A stretch of 64,000 bases of DNA, taken from contig JABTUK010000002.1 in the NCBI GenBank assembly GCA_015075405.1, forward strand, positions 1,054,001-1,118,000, read 5' to 3'. Origin of the DNA: Anaerolineales bacterium (lineage in GTDB: Bacteria > Chloroflexota > Anaerolineae > 4572-78 > J111). Positions 55,467-63,300 of the stretch are shown piece by piece. The notes below the pieces were generated by a model, which was not told the DNA's origin, did no database searches, and saw only the letters and a program-made list of their open reading frames with translations. The translations under genes and the position numbers were made by a program. Numbering within the stretch: the first letter of the stretch is position 1; every line of letters starts with the position of its first letter.

Positions 55467-55706
55467 TTAAACAATCTCCAACGTGACGCGTTTACCTTCT
55501 TTAACCGCAGCCACACGCAGCAGAGTCCGCATCGCATTTGCGACTCGGCCCTGCTTACCAATAACACGCCCCATATCATCGGGAGTGACGCTCAGTTCGT
55601 AGATGGTTGCGCTAGAGCCTTCGATTTCGCGAACGATAACAGAATCTGGATCATTCACTACGGCCTTGGCCATAAACTCGACAAGTTCTTTCATTGATGA
55701 AGACAT
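55467..55706 (-). CDS. khpA: KH-domain RNA-binding protein KhpA
   Basis: 79 aa. A single KH domain with GRVIGKQGRVANAMRTLLRV (GxxG loop) and a short N-terminal helix (MKELVEFMAKAVVNDPDSV). Small RNA-binding chaperone, usually encoded between rpsP and rimM, as here. AGGAGGTG lies just upstream of the ATG. Confidence 0.94.
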   Translation of the reverse strand: MSSSMKELVEFMAKAVVNDPDSVIVREIEGSSATIYELSVTPDDMGRVIGKQGRVANAMRTLLRVAAVKEGKRVTLEIV

Positions 55707-55898
55707 AGTCGGGCACCTCCTTCTTGACGGTCAATTTGAGCTAGGAATTGGGGTGATAAGAACTCGGACACCTACATCGAGCAACCTCTTGCGGCCTTCT
55801 GCCCGTCTGTTGTTCTCGGCCCCATCTGGTTTCAAGCAGCCTCGGAGGGGGCATGATCCGAAGTTTGCTATTACTTCGTCGTAACAGTTCAGCCCGGT

Positions 55899-56195
55899 TT
55901 AAGCAGCAGGCGCGGCGGTAGCCTCTTTAGCCTGAGCTTTGGCCTGGGTAAACCGCTCCATTGTGCCGGAATTTTTGAGTAGTTTCTGCACTACATCTGT
56001 TGGCTGCGCCCCCACCGACAACCAATAAATGGCCCGGTCTTCCTGGATATTGAAGGTGGTCGGCTCGGTGCGGGGGTTATAGTAGCCAATAATTTCGACA
56101 AAGCGACCGTCGCGCGGCGAGCGAGAATCAGCCACCACCACCCGGTAGGTTGGCTTTTTCTTACTGCCGGTGCGTCGCAAACGGATTTTAACCAT
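55899..56195 (-). CDS. rpsP: 30S ribosomal protein S16
   Basis: 98 aa. [40 protein letters not shown] and [20 protein letters not shown] are the S16 signature. A short Ala-rich tail follows. Standard member of the ffh-rpsP-rimM gene cluster. Confidence 0.97.
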   Translation of the reverse strand: MVKIRLRRTGSKKKPTYRVVVADSRSPRDGRFVEIIGYYNPRTEPTTFNIQEDRAIYWLSVGAQPTDVVQKLLKNSGTMERFTQAKAQAKEATAAPAA

Positions 56196-56218
56196 GATTC
56201 TTGATATTTCCTTCCTGA

Positions 56219-56318
56219 AACAATTGTGAATTGTGAATTATGAATTGTGAATAATCAGATACTTACGTATTATCCCTGTTAACCATTAACAATTGACTAT
56301 TCACAATTCGCCATTATA
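56219..56318. repeat. Palindromic CAATTGTGAATTGTGAATTA repeat between ffh and rpsP
   Basis: CAATTGTGAATTGTGAATTA and TGAATTGTGAAT face CAATTGACTATTCACAATTC. It fills most of the 148-bp spacer inside an otherwise tight housekeeping operon. Confidence 0.85.
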
Positions 56319-56343
56319 AATCTCTTTAGGAGATTTGCCCAAT

Positions 56344-57678
56344 TTAACGAAAGCCGCCAAACATATTCATAATGTTTCCCCGCGCTCGCGGGTTACGCAA
56401 CTGCTTCATCATCTTCTGCATCTGCTGAAACTGCGACAGCAGTTGGTTAACTTCTTGCACGGTAACGCCGCAGCCCTTGGCCACCCGACGCTTGCGGCTG
56501 CCATCCAAAATTTTGGGGTTGCGCCGCTCTTTGGTTGTCATCGAGTTGATGATAGCCTGAGTGCGCTTCAACTGCCGTTCCATATCTTCCTGGGGAATGG
56601 CGCTGGTAATTTGGCCCATGCCGGGGATCATTTCCAGAATTTTGTTGAGCGGCCCTAATTTTTTGATCTGCTGCAACTGCTCCAGAAAATCTTCCAGGTT
56701 GAAGTGACCTTCCATCAGCCGTTTGGCTCCGCGCTCGGCCACATCTTCGTCAATCACTTCTTCGGCCCGCTCGATGAGCGACATTACGTCGCCCATGCCC
56801 AGAATGCGCGATGCCAGCCGGTCGGGGTGGAACAGTTCCAGATCGTTTGATTTTTCGCCCGTGCCCAAAAATTTGATCGGCACACCTGTGACCGAGCGAA
56901 TAGAGATGGCCGCCCCGCCGCGCGCGTCGCCGTCAATTTTGGTTAGAATCAGCCCGGTCAACGTGACCCGCTGATGAAAGCCCTCGGCTACCCGCACCGC
57001 TTCCTGCCCAGTCATAGCATCGGCCACCAACAGCACTTCCTGCGGATTGGTTTTGGTCTTGATCTGGCTCAACTCGTCCATCAGGGCTTCGTCAATTTGC
57101 AGCCGGCCGGCCGTATCCAGGATGACAATATTGTAGGCCCCAGCTTTGGCATGCTTGATGGCATTGGCGCAAATGATCGGCGGCGGCGCCGAGGGATCTT
57201 CCGAATAGACTGGAATATCCAGCTCCCGCCCCAACACCTTCAACTGCTCGATGGCGGCGGGCCGGCGGGTGTCGGCAGCGACCAGCAGGGGCCGGTGTTT
57301 TGATTTGCGCAGATAGAGGGCCAGTTTGGCCGTAGTAGTTGTTTTACCGGAACCCTGCAAGCCCACCATCATAATCACATGCGGCGAAGCGCCCCCTAAA
57401 TCGAGGTGGGCCGGCTGACCCAGGGTTTCCAGCAGTTCTTCATGCACAATGCGGACAACCTGCTGCCCCGGCGTGATCTTTTTGCTCACCTCCGCGCCGA
57501 CAGCCCGCTCACGGATGCGGCCAATAAACTCCTTGACCACCTTAAAGTTAACATCCGCTTCCAGCAGGGCCAGGCGCACCTCGCGCAAAGCAGCGTCAAC
57601 ATCCGCTTCCGACAAGCGCCCGCGCCGGTTTAATTGGTCAAAAACACCTTGAAGACGATCCTGTAAACTCTCGAACAT
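56344..57678 (-). CDS. ffh: Signal recognition particle GTPase Ffh
   Basis: 444 aa. Four-helix N domain, then G domain with MMVGLQGSGKTTTTAKLALY (G1), DTRRPAAIEQL, LDTAGRLQIDEALM (DTAGR) and TKIDGDARGGAAISI. The Met-rich M domain (MQKMMKQLRNPRARGNIMNM) binds 4.5S RNA. It targets membrane proteins to FtsY/SecYEG. First gene of its operon; the divergent neighbour is the LuxR-Kelch gene. Confidence 0.97.
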   Translation of the reverse strand: MFESLQDRLQGVFDQLNRRGRLSEADVDAALREVRLALLEADVNFKVVKEFIGRIRERAVGAEVSKKITPGQQVVRIVHEELLETLGQPAHLDLGGASPHVIMMVGLQGSGKTTTTAKLALYLRKSKHRPLLVAADTRRPAAIEQLKVLGRELDIPVYSEDPSAPPPIICANAIKHAKAGAYNIVILDTAGRLQIDEALMDELSQIKTKTNPQEVLLVADAMTGQEAVRVAEGFHQRVTLTGLILTKIDGDARGGAAISIRSVTGVPIKFLGTGEKSNDLELFHPDRLASRILGMGDVMSLIERAEEVIDEDVAERGAKRLMEGHFNLEDFLEQLQQIKKLGPLNKILEMIPGMGQITSAIPQEDMERQLKRTQAIINSMTTKERRNPKILDGSRKRRVAKGCGVTVQEVNQLLSQFQQMQKMMKQLRNPRARGNIMNMFGGFR

Positions 57679-57847
57679 AGCCGTGTTAGCCCAAAATTTA
57701 CCCTTCGATGGCTGCTGCTTCCTCGAAGGGCATGTCTTAATGCTATGGGTTTAATAACAAAAGAGCATTGTATAGTACGGGCTGTGATTCGTCAAATTTT
57801 GTTTTTAACCCTTGCTTTGGCTCTCATTCTGTGCCATAATTTGTGCC

Positions 57848-59212
57848 ATGCCTGAGAATGATGCTACCCTCCAATTGAGCGAACGCGAGCGCCAAATCCT
57901 GGAAATGGTTGCCACCGGGGCCAGCAACCAGCAGATTGCCCGCCAGTTGGTCATCAGTGTTAACACGGTCAAGGTGCATCTGCGCAACATTTTTGAGAAG
58001 CTGGGGGTGCAGTCGCGCACCGAGGCGACCATGCGGGCCATCCAGGAAGGCTGGGTCAAGGTGGCCGACGACGGTAGCAAACCCGTTGAAGCCACCGCAG
58101 CGCCGGCCCGGACGTTCCTCATTGCCAATCCGCACCCTCCCCTGGCTCGGTGGCAGCAAATTTACCTGCTTTTAGCCACCTTGCTGGCCCTGGCCCTGGT
58201 GATCACCCCTCTCATCCCGCGGGAGCCGGCCCTCGAAACGCCCAAACTACCAGTGATTTATGCGCAGCCGCCTACCCCGCTGCCCCCGGCCCCGGCCATT
58301 GCGCCGGCAAGGCAATGGGTAGCTCACGAAGCCATGCCGACCAAACGCGCCGGTTTGGGGCTGGTGGCCCTGGCGGGCAAACTTTTTGCCATCGGCGGGG
58401 TGCGGGGCAATAATCAGGCCACCCGCTCGGTGGAGATTTACGACCCTGCGACCAACCGTTGGAGCGAAGGCGCGGCCAAACCCACCGCCGCGGCGAACAT
58501 CGCCGGGGCGGCCATGGACGGCAAAATCTATGTGCCGGGTGGCTGTACCAATGAAGGCAACGCCGTCACCACATTCGAAATTTATGACCCCCAGAGCGAT
58601 AGTTGGGCCAAAGGACCGGCCCTGCCGGAAGGTCGCTGCGCCTACGGCCTGGCGGCGCTTAAAGATAGACTGTATCTCTTTGGTGGCTGGAATGGGGAGA
58701 GTTTTGAAGATACGGTGCTGGCCTATTCTTTCAAAGAGAAGGCGTGGGAAAGGCTAAACAGCCCCATGCCGCAAGCCAAAGGCTATGTCGGGGCGGCTGT
58801 TCTGAATGATACGATTTATGTGGCCGGCGGGTATGACGGCCAGGATGAATTTAATCAAACTTATGTTTTCAACCCGGCCCGCGGCGACTGGCTGGAGAAA
58901 GCCCCAATGCAAGAAAAGCGCGGCGGCCTGGGTCTGATTGCTGCCGCCAACAATCTCTATGCCGTCGGCGGGGGCTGGAACCACACCCTGACCACCAGCG
59001 AAAAGTATGACCCGGCCAGTAATACCTGGACCCCGTTTGAGACACCGCTGGCGTCTCAGTGGCGCAATCTGGGCCTGGCGGCGATTGACACCAAAATCTA
59101 TGCCATTGGCGGCTGGAACGGCGCTGAAAACGAATACCTCGACTCGGTAGTCTCTTACCAGTTTTTGTTCCAGTTATTTTTGCCAATTTCTGCGAATGAA
59201 AAGGACGAGTAA
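57848..59212 (+). CDS. LuxR-type HTH fused through one TM helix to a Kelch beta-propeller
   Basis: About 454 aa from ATG 57848 (MPENDATLQLSERERQILEM); the open frame starts earlier. Residues 8-68 are a complete LuxR HTH (SNQQIARQLVISVNTVKVHL, RNIFEKLGVQSRTEA). One membrane helix (YLLLATLLALALVITPLI, about 105-122) and a Pro-rich linker follow. About six Kelch blades with the GG-x6-Y/W pattern come next (LFAIGGVRGNNQATRSVEIY, LYLFGGWNGESFEDTVLAYS, IYVAGGYDGQDEFNQTYVFN). Predicted topology places the HTH in the cytoplasm and the propeller outside, a ToxR/CadC-like one-component design with an unusual sensor. No receiver domain. folP follows 12 bp later. Confidence 0.88.
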   Translation: MPENDATLQLSERERQILEMVATGASNQQIARQLVISVNTVKVHLRNIFEKLGVQSRTEATMRAIQEGWVKVADDGSKPVEATAAPARTFLIANPHPPLARWQQIYLLLATLLALALVITPLIPREPALETPKLPVIYAQPPTPLPPAPAIAPARQWVAHEAMPTKRAGLGLVALAGKLFAIGGVRGNNQATRSVEIYDPATNRWSEGAAKPTAAANIAGAAMDGKIYVPGGCTNEGNAVTTFEIYDPQSDSWAKGPALPEGRCAYGLAALKDRLYLFGGWNGESFEDTVLAYSFKEKAWERLNSPMPQAKGYVGAAVLNDTIYVAGGYDGQDEFNQTYVFNPARGDWLEKAPMQEKRGGLGLIAAANNLYAVGGGWNHTLTTSEKYDPASNTWTPFETPLASQWRNLGLAAIDTKIYAIGGWNGAENEYLDSVVSYQFLFQLFLPISANEKDE

Positions 59213-59224
59213 CAGATTGAACCT

Positions 59225-60115
59225 ATGTCTGAATTAAAAATAGCTTCAACTACCTTCCGGTGGGGCACACAAACCTACATTATGGGCATTATCAATGTCA
59301 CCCCCGACAGCTTTTCGGGCGATGGGCTGTTGAGCGACCAGGAGTGGGTCAAAAAAGCGGTAGAGCAGGGGGTGCGCTTTGCCCAGGAAGGGGCGCATAT
59401 TCTTGACGTGGGCGGGGAAAGTACCCGTCCGGGGGCCGAGCCGGTGGACGCCGAGACCGAATTACAGCGGGTCGTGCCGGTGATCGAGGCGCTTAGCCGC
59501 GCGGTTGACCTGCCTATTTCTATTGATACCTATAAAGCGGAGGTGGCCGCTGCCGCCCTGGATGCCGGGGCGCACCTGGTCAACGATGTCTGGGGTCTGC
59601 GGATGGACCCGGCCCTGGCCGGTCTGTGCGCCCAACGACATACGCCGGTAATTGTCATGCACAATCGCAGCCACCCCCGCAACGCGGTGCAGGAAGCCCG
59701 CCTGGGAGGACGCTACATCGGCACGATCTACGATGATTTATTAATGGATATCACCAACGAGCTGCAAGTCAGCATCAATCTGGCCCGCAGCGCCGGGGTG
59801 CCGGACGAACACATCATCATTGACCCTGGTATTGGCTTTGGCAAAACCGTAGAGCAAAATCTGACCCTGCTCAATTATCTGGATACGTTTAAAGTGTTGG
59901 GCTATCCCATTTTATTGGGCACGTCCAACAAATCTTTTATTGGCTATACCCTCAATACGCCGCCGGAGGACCGGCTGGAAGGCACAGCGGCCACCGTGGC
60001 CATTGGGATTGCTCGCGGCGCGGATATTGTGCGGGTCCACCAGGTCAAAGAAATTAGCCGGGTGGCGAGAATGGCTGATGCTATCGTGCGGACAGGTAGC
60101 AAGGTCGCAGGGTAG
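59225..60115 (+). CDS. folP: Dihydropteroate synthase
   Basis: 296 aa. YIMGIINVTPDSFSGDGLLS, ILDVGGESTRPGAEPVDAET, ISIDTYKAEVAAAALDAGAH, IIDPGIGFGKTVEQNLTLLN and GTSNKSFIGYTL are the DHPS pterin/pABA-site loops. It condenses pABA with 6-hydroxymethyl-dihydropterin diphosphate. The last residues (GSKVAG) and the stop codon lie inside a GGTAGCAAGGTCGCAGGG repeat. The convergent neighbour is folK, which makes its substrate. Confidence 0.95.
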   Translation: MSELKIASTTFRWGTQTYIMGIINVTPDSFSGDGLLSDQEWVKKAVEQGVRFAQEGAHILDVGGESTRPGAEPVDAETELQRVVPVIEALSRAVDLPISIDTYKAEVAAAALDAGAHLVNDVWGLRMDPALAGLCAQRHTPVIVMHNRSHPRNAVQEARLGGRYIGTIYDDLLMDITNELQVSINLARSAGVPDEHIIIDPGIGFGKTVEQNLTLLNYLDTFKVLGYPILLGTSNKSFIGYTLNTPPEDRLEGTAATVAIGIARGADIVRVHQVKEISRVARMADAIVRTGSKVAG

Positions 60116-60166
60116 CAAGGTCGCAAGCCATAACCTGCTACCCTGTGACCTTGCAACCCTGCTACT
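60093..60166. repeat. GTAGCAAGGTCGCAGG palindromic repeat at folP 3' end
   Basis: AGGTAGCAAGGTCGCAGGGT, AGCAAGGTCGCAAGCC, then inverted CCTGCTACCCTGTGACCTTG. It overlaps the folP C-terminal codons and can form a long hairpin between convergent folP and folK. Confidence 0.88.
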
Positions 60167-60665
60167 TTTCCCAATCTGTTACCTTTAAAATACCCTCGTC
60201 CGGCGGCAGTTCGGCCAGTAATTCGCGGACAGTTTGTTTTAGGATAGGGTGAAGAAAATCAGGGGCGATATCGGCCAGGGGGCGCAGTACAAAGGCGCGC
60301 TCGACCATACGCGGGTGGGGAATATGCAAGTGAGGAGGAATATTAATCACCGCATCATCATAAAAGAGAATGTCCAGATCAATTTTGCGCGGTCCATAGC
60401 GCGCGGCTTTTTCGCGGCCAATCTGGGTTTCCAATTCTTTGAGATAGGCCAGCAACTCGGCCGGCGCAAGATCGGTATATCCTTTGACAACCATGTTAAG
60501 AAACGCCGGCTGGTCCAACACATAGGCTGGCGCAGTTTCATACAGCCGTGAAATCTCTGCCACATTCACTTTGTGGGTGAGCAGTCGCAGGGCTTCGGTC
60601 AGATTGGCCCGGCGGTCACCCAGGTTTGTACCCAAAGCCAGATAAATCAGATGTTGATCGGCCAC
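60162..60665 (-). CDS. folK: 6-hydroxymethyl-7,8-dihydropterin pyrophosphokinase
   Basis: 167 aa. IYLALGTNLGDRRANLTEAL, FLNMVVKGYTDLAPAELLAY, YGPRKIDLDILFYDDAV (R-K/P-x-D-x-D-x2-L) and HIPHPRMVERAFVLRPLADI define HPPK. It transfers pyrophosphate from ATP to the pterin, the step before FolP. Convergent with folP. Confidence 0.95.
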   Translation of the reverse strand: MADQHLIYLALGTNLGDRRANLTEALRLLTHKVNVAEISRLYETAPAYVLDQPAFLNMVVKGYTDLAPAELLAYLKELETQIGREKAARYGPRKIDLDILFYDDAVINIPPHLHIPHPRMVERAFVLRPLADIAPDFLHPILKQTVRELLAELPPDEGILKVTDWEK

Positions 60666-60689
60666 AGCAGCCGTCCTCCTTTGAAAATA

Positions 60690-60765
60690 CGACCGGAGAC
60701 CGGGGACGGGAGACCGATTTCAGATAACAGGCAGCCGGTCCTCGGTCCCCGGTCTTCGGTCAGCC
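60690..60765. repeat. GACCGGAGACCGGGGACGG palindromic repeat
   Basis: CGACCGGAGACCGGGGACGG and GAGACCG face CGGTCCTCGGTCCCCGGTCT. Same type as 43494-43574. It lies in the divergent region between folK and the aminotransferase gene. Confidence 0.88.
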
Positions 60766-60835
60766 CAGCAAAGAATTTCATTGTTGGTGCGTTCCGTCAA
60801 AATCAACTTATTACAACTACCACAGGAAAGAAATA

Positions 60836-62011
60836 ATGATTAGCGTCCCTTTGTTAGACCTAAAACCACAGTATGCCCCGATTAAAGAAGAAATACAAGC
60901 CGCTATCAATCGAGTGTGCGACTCTCAATATTTTATCATGGGGCCTGAAGTAAGCGAATTGGAGAGCGAGTTAGCGGCTTACTGCCAGACCCAATTTGCC
61001 CTGGGCGTCTCTTCCGGCACCGATGCCTTGATTCTGGCCCTGATGGCCATTGATCTCAAACCCGGCGATGAGGTAATTACCACGCCCTATACTTTTTTTG
61101 CCACAGCCGGCTCGGTGGCCCGATTGGGCGCCACGGCTGTTTTTGCCGATATTGACCCCCAAACTTACAACCTCGACCCGGCCCAACTTGAGGCCAAAAT
61201 TACGCCCAAAACCAGGGCGATTATACCGGTTCATCTCTACGGCCAGTGCGCCGATATGGACCCGATTATGGAGATTGCTCAAAAGCACAACCTCTACGTC
61301 ATCGAAGATGCGGCCCAGGCCATCGGCTCCGAGTATAAGGGGCGGCGGGCCGGCAGTATCGGCCATATTGGCTGCTTCTCCTTTTTCCCGTCCAAGAATC
61401 TAGGGGCTTTCGGCGACGGCGGCGCAGTCAGCACCAACGACCCCGAACTGGCCGAGCAGATGCGGATTCTACGGGTGCATGGGGCCGAACCCAAGTATTA
61501 TCACAAATTTGTCGGGGGGAATTTCCGGCTGGACGCATTACAGGCGGCGGTTATCCGCATCAAGCTCAAATACCTGGATAGTTGGACCGCCGGACGCCAG
61601 CGCAATGCCGCCCGTTACAACCAGCTTTTCAGTGAGGCCGGGTTGGCCGGTTCTCAACTCACCCTGCCGGTTGAATCCCGCGAGTCGGGTCAATACGCCC
61701 TCCGCACAGACGCCGAGATTGGTCCGTTCCCCGGCCATCGCCATATCTACAACCAGTATATTTTGCGGGCGGCCACTCAGCGGGACGAGCTGCGCGCTTT
61801 CCTGACTGAGCGCAAAATCGGCACCGAGATTTACTATCCAGTTTCGTTGCACCAGCAGGAGTGTTTTGCCGAGTGGGGCGGTCAAAGCGGCCAGTTCCCC
61901 CACAGCGAAGCCGCCGCCGTTCAAACCCTGGCTGTTCCCATCTATCCAGAGTTGACCGATGAGCAGCTTCAGGCCGTTGTGACCGGCATTGCCGAGTTTT
62001 ATCATTCCTGA
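60836..62011 (+). CDS. DegT/DnrJ/EryC1/StrS-family aminotransferase
   Basis: 391 aa PLP fold-type I enzyme. VPLLDLKPQYAPIKEEIQAA, SSGTDALILALMAIDLKPGD, YVIEDAAQAIGSEYKGRRAG and the Schiff-base Lys in FSFFPSKNLGAFGDGGAVST. It transaminates keto-sugar nucleotides for surface glycans. No adjacent sugar dehydratase, so the substrate is unknown. AGGAAAG lies 8 bp before the ATG. Confidence 0.93.
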   Translation: MISVPLLDLKPQYAPIKEEIQAAINRVCDSQYFIMGPEVSELESELAAYCQTQFALGVSSGTDALILALMAIDLKPGDEVITTPYTFFATAGSVARLGATAVFADIDPQTYNLDPAQLEAKITPKTRAIIPVHLYGQCADMDPIMEIAQKHNLYVIEDAAQAIGSEYKGRRAGSIGHIGCFSFFPSKNLGAFGDGGAVSTNDPELAEQMRILRVHGAEPKYYHKFVGGNFRLDALQAAVIRIKLKYLDSWTAGRQRNAARYNQLFSEAGLAGSQLTLPVESRESGQYALRTDAEIGPFPGHRHIYNQYILRAATQRDELRAFLTERKIGTEIYYPVSLHQQECFAEWGGQSGQFPHSEAAAVQTLAVPIYPELTDEQLQAVVTGIAEFYHS

Positions 62012-62036
62012 AAATAGTAGCTCGACGGGTTTTCTC

Positions 62037-62098
62037 AAGCCAAGACGCAAAGACGCCAAGTTTTTATAAATTTCTTTGCGACTTTGCGTCTTGGCGTG
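62037..62098. repeat. CCAAGACGCAAAGACGCCAA palindromic repeat
   Basis: CAAGACGCAAAGACGCCAAG, A/T spacer, CTTTGCGACTTTGCGTCTTG. It lies in the 135-bp gap before the Crp/Fnr gene. Confidence 0.88.
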
Positions 62099-62146
62099 TC
62101 CTATTTTCCGTTAAAGCAGGAGAGCCAAAATAGTTTCCGGTAAACC

Positions 62147-62821
62147 ATGTCAACATTGACTACCCTTGACCTTGAAAAGCACTTCTCTTTTTTGAGAAAT
62201 GCCGACCAGGAAATAAAAAAGCAGCTTTTGGAACATGCCCAAATCAAAGAGATTCCGGCGGGCGCTTCCATTTGTTGGGAGGGGGATACCTGCACCCAAC
62301 TGGCCTTAGTTTTGTCCGGGGCTGTCCGAGTTTACAAGGTGGGCGAGAGCGGGCGAGAGATTACGCTTTATCGCATTGAAAAAAATGAAAGCTGTATTCT
62401 GACCGCCTCGTGCATTCTTAGCCAGACCCGGTTTCCGGCCTTTGCCGTTACCGAGAGTCCGGTTCGGGCAGTTCTAATTCCGGCCTCAATTTTGCGAGAA
62501 TGGGTCAAACGGTACGAAGTATGGCGGGACTACGTGTTCGAGCTGATGTCGAAACGGCTGGCAACCGTCATTGCCACCGTCGAGGAGGTCGCTTTTCGGC
62601 GGGTAGATGCGCGGATTGCCGAATTTGTGGCCAACCTGGCCGAGGAGAAACAAGAAGTCAAAATAACCCATCAGGAGATTGCTTTTGAGCTGGGTACCGC
62701 CAGAGAGGTTGTCAGCCGCATCCTGAAAGATTTTGAGCGAGAAAACCTGATCGCTTTGTCCAGAGGGTCAATTGTGATTCAAAACAAGCCGGCCCTGCTT
62801 GAAAAAGCCAGGCTGTTGTAA
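62147..62821 (+). CDS. Crp/Fnr-family transcriptional regulator
   Basis: 224 aa. cNMP-binding-like beta roll (residues about 15-120, IPAGASICWEGDTCTQLALV), long dimer helix, and Crp-type HTH (KITHQEIAFELGTAREVVSR). There are four Cys in the roll (C43, C49, and a pair in ESCILTASCILSQ) but no N-terminal FNR-type cluster. A thiol or haem signal is possible; direct cAMP binding looks less likely because the phosphate-binding RxS/T motif is not evident. The DUF2892 gene follows with an operator-like palindrome between. Confidence 0.92.
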   Translation: MSTLTTLDLEKHFSFLRNADQEIKKQLLEHAQIKEIPAGASICWEGDTCTQLALVLSGAVRVYKVGESGREITLYRIEKNESCILTASCILSQTRFPAFAVTESPVRAVLIPASILREWVKRYEVWRDYVFELMSKRLATVIATVEEVAFRRVDARIAEFVANLAEEKQEVKITHQEIAFELGTAREVVSRILKDFERENLIALSRGSIVIQNKPALLEKARLL

Positions 62822-62824
62822 TTG

Positions 62825-62866
62825 TGTGATATAGTCACATACTTTTGCCGCTCTTTTTGTTATGAT
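62825..62866 (+). promoter_or_regulatory. Candidate Crp/Fnr operator and promoter of the DUF2892 gene
   Basis: Perfect inverted repeat TGTGA-TATAG-TCACA (62825-62839) with a 5-nt centre, followed by a -10-like TATGAT (62861-62866). With a start point near 62873 the operator centre lies about 41 bp upstream, the class II activator position. Confidence 0.55.
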
Positions 62867-62915
62867 GGGGGTAACTTAATCATTCAAACCAAAATAACAA
62901 AAGGAGATTTTTATC

Positions 62916-63107
62916 ATGAAATGCAATGTTGGCAAGGTTGACCGGGTGATTCGGGTGGTGATTGGGCTGGCTTTCCTGCTGGGCGGACTCTACTTTGGTA
63001 GCTGGTGGGGCGCCATCGGGCTGGTGCCGCTGCTAACGGCGGCTATTGGCTGGTGTCCGCTTTATTTGCCTCTTGGCTTGTCTACATGTTCGATTGAAAA
63101 TAAATAA
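62916..63107 (+). CDS. DUF2892 inner-membrane protein (YgaP-TM-like)
   Basis: 63 aa. KCNVGKVDRVIRVVIGLAFL then LLGGLYFGSWWGAIGLVPLL and TAAIGWCPLYLPLGLSTC: two helices and the conserved Cys residues (CN..., GWCPLY...STC) of the DUF2892 family. The family is often attached to rhodaneses and linked to sulfur or thiol handling. AAGGAG lies 8 bp before the ATG. Probably activated by the preceding Crp/Fnr protein. Confidence 0.88.
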   Translation: MKCNVGKVDRVIRVVIGLAFLLGGLYFGSWWGAIGLVPLLTAAIGWCPLYLPLGLSTCSIENK

Positions 63108-63130
63108 CCGCTCCGGCCCCACTTTTTTCA

Positions 63131-63222
63131 AGAGCCTATCCGAAAAAGGGTAGGTTGGCCTCCCTATGCCAGCCGATGACGCATAGGGAGGCGTCATCTA
63201 CGGGGTTATTCGGATAGGCTCT
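63131..63222. repeat. MITE-like element with 14-bp terminal inverted repeats
   Basis: AGAGCCTATCCGAA (63131-63144) and TTCGGATAGGCTCT (63209-63222), perfect. The 64-bp interior contains a further palindrome around GCCTCCCTATGCC/GCATAGGGAGGC. No coding capacity. No target duplication is evident. Confidence 0.75.
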
Positions 63223-63300
63223 AAACCACAGAATGGTCTCTACAAGAAGCGGGCCGGATGTGATTTTGTAAGGGAATGGAAAGTGTGATTAAATAGAGGG

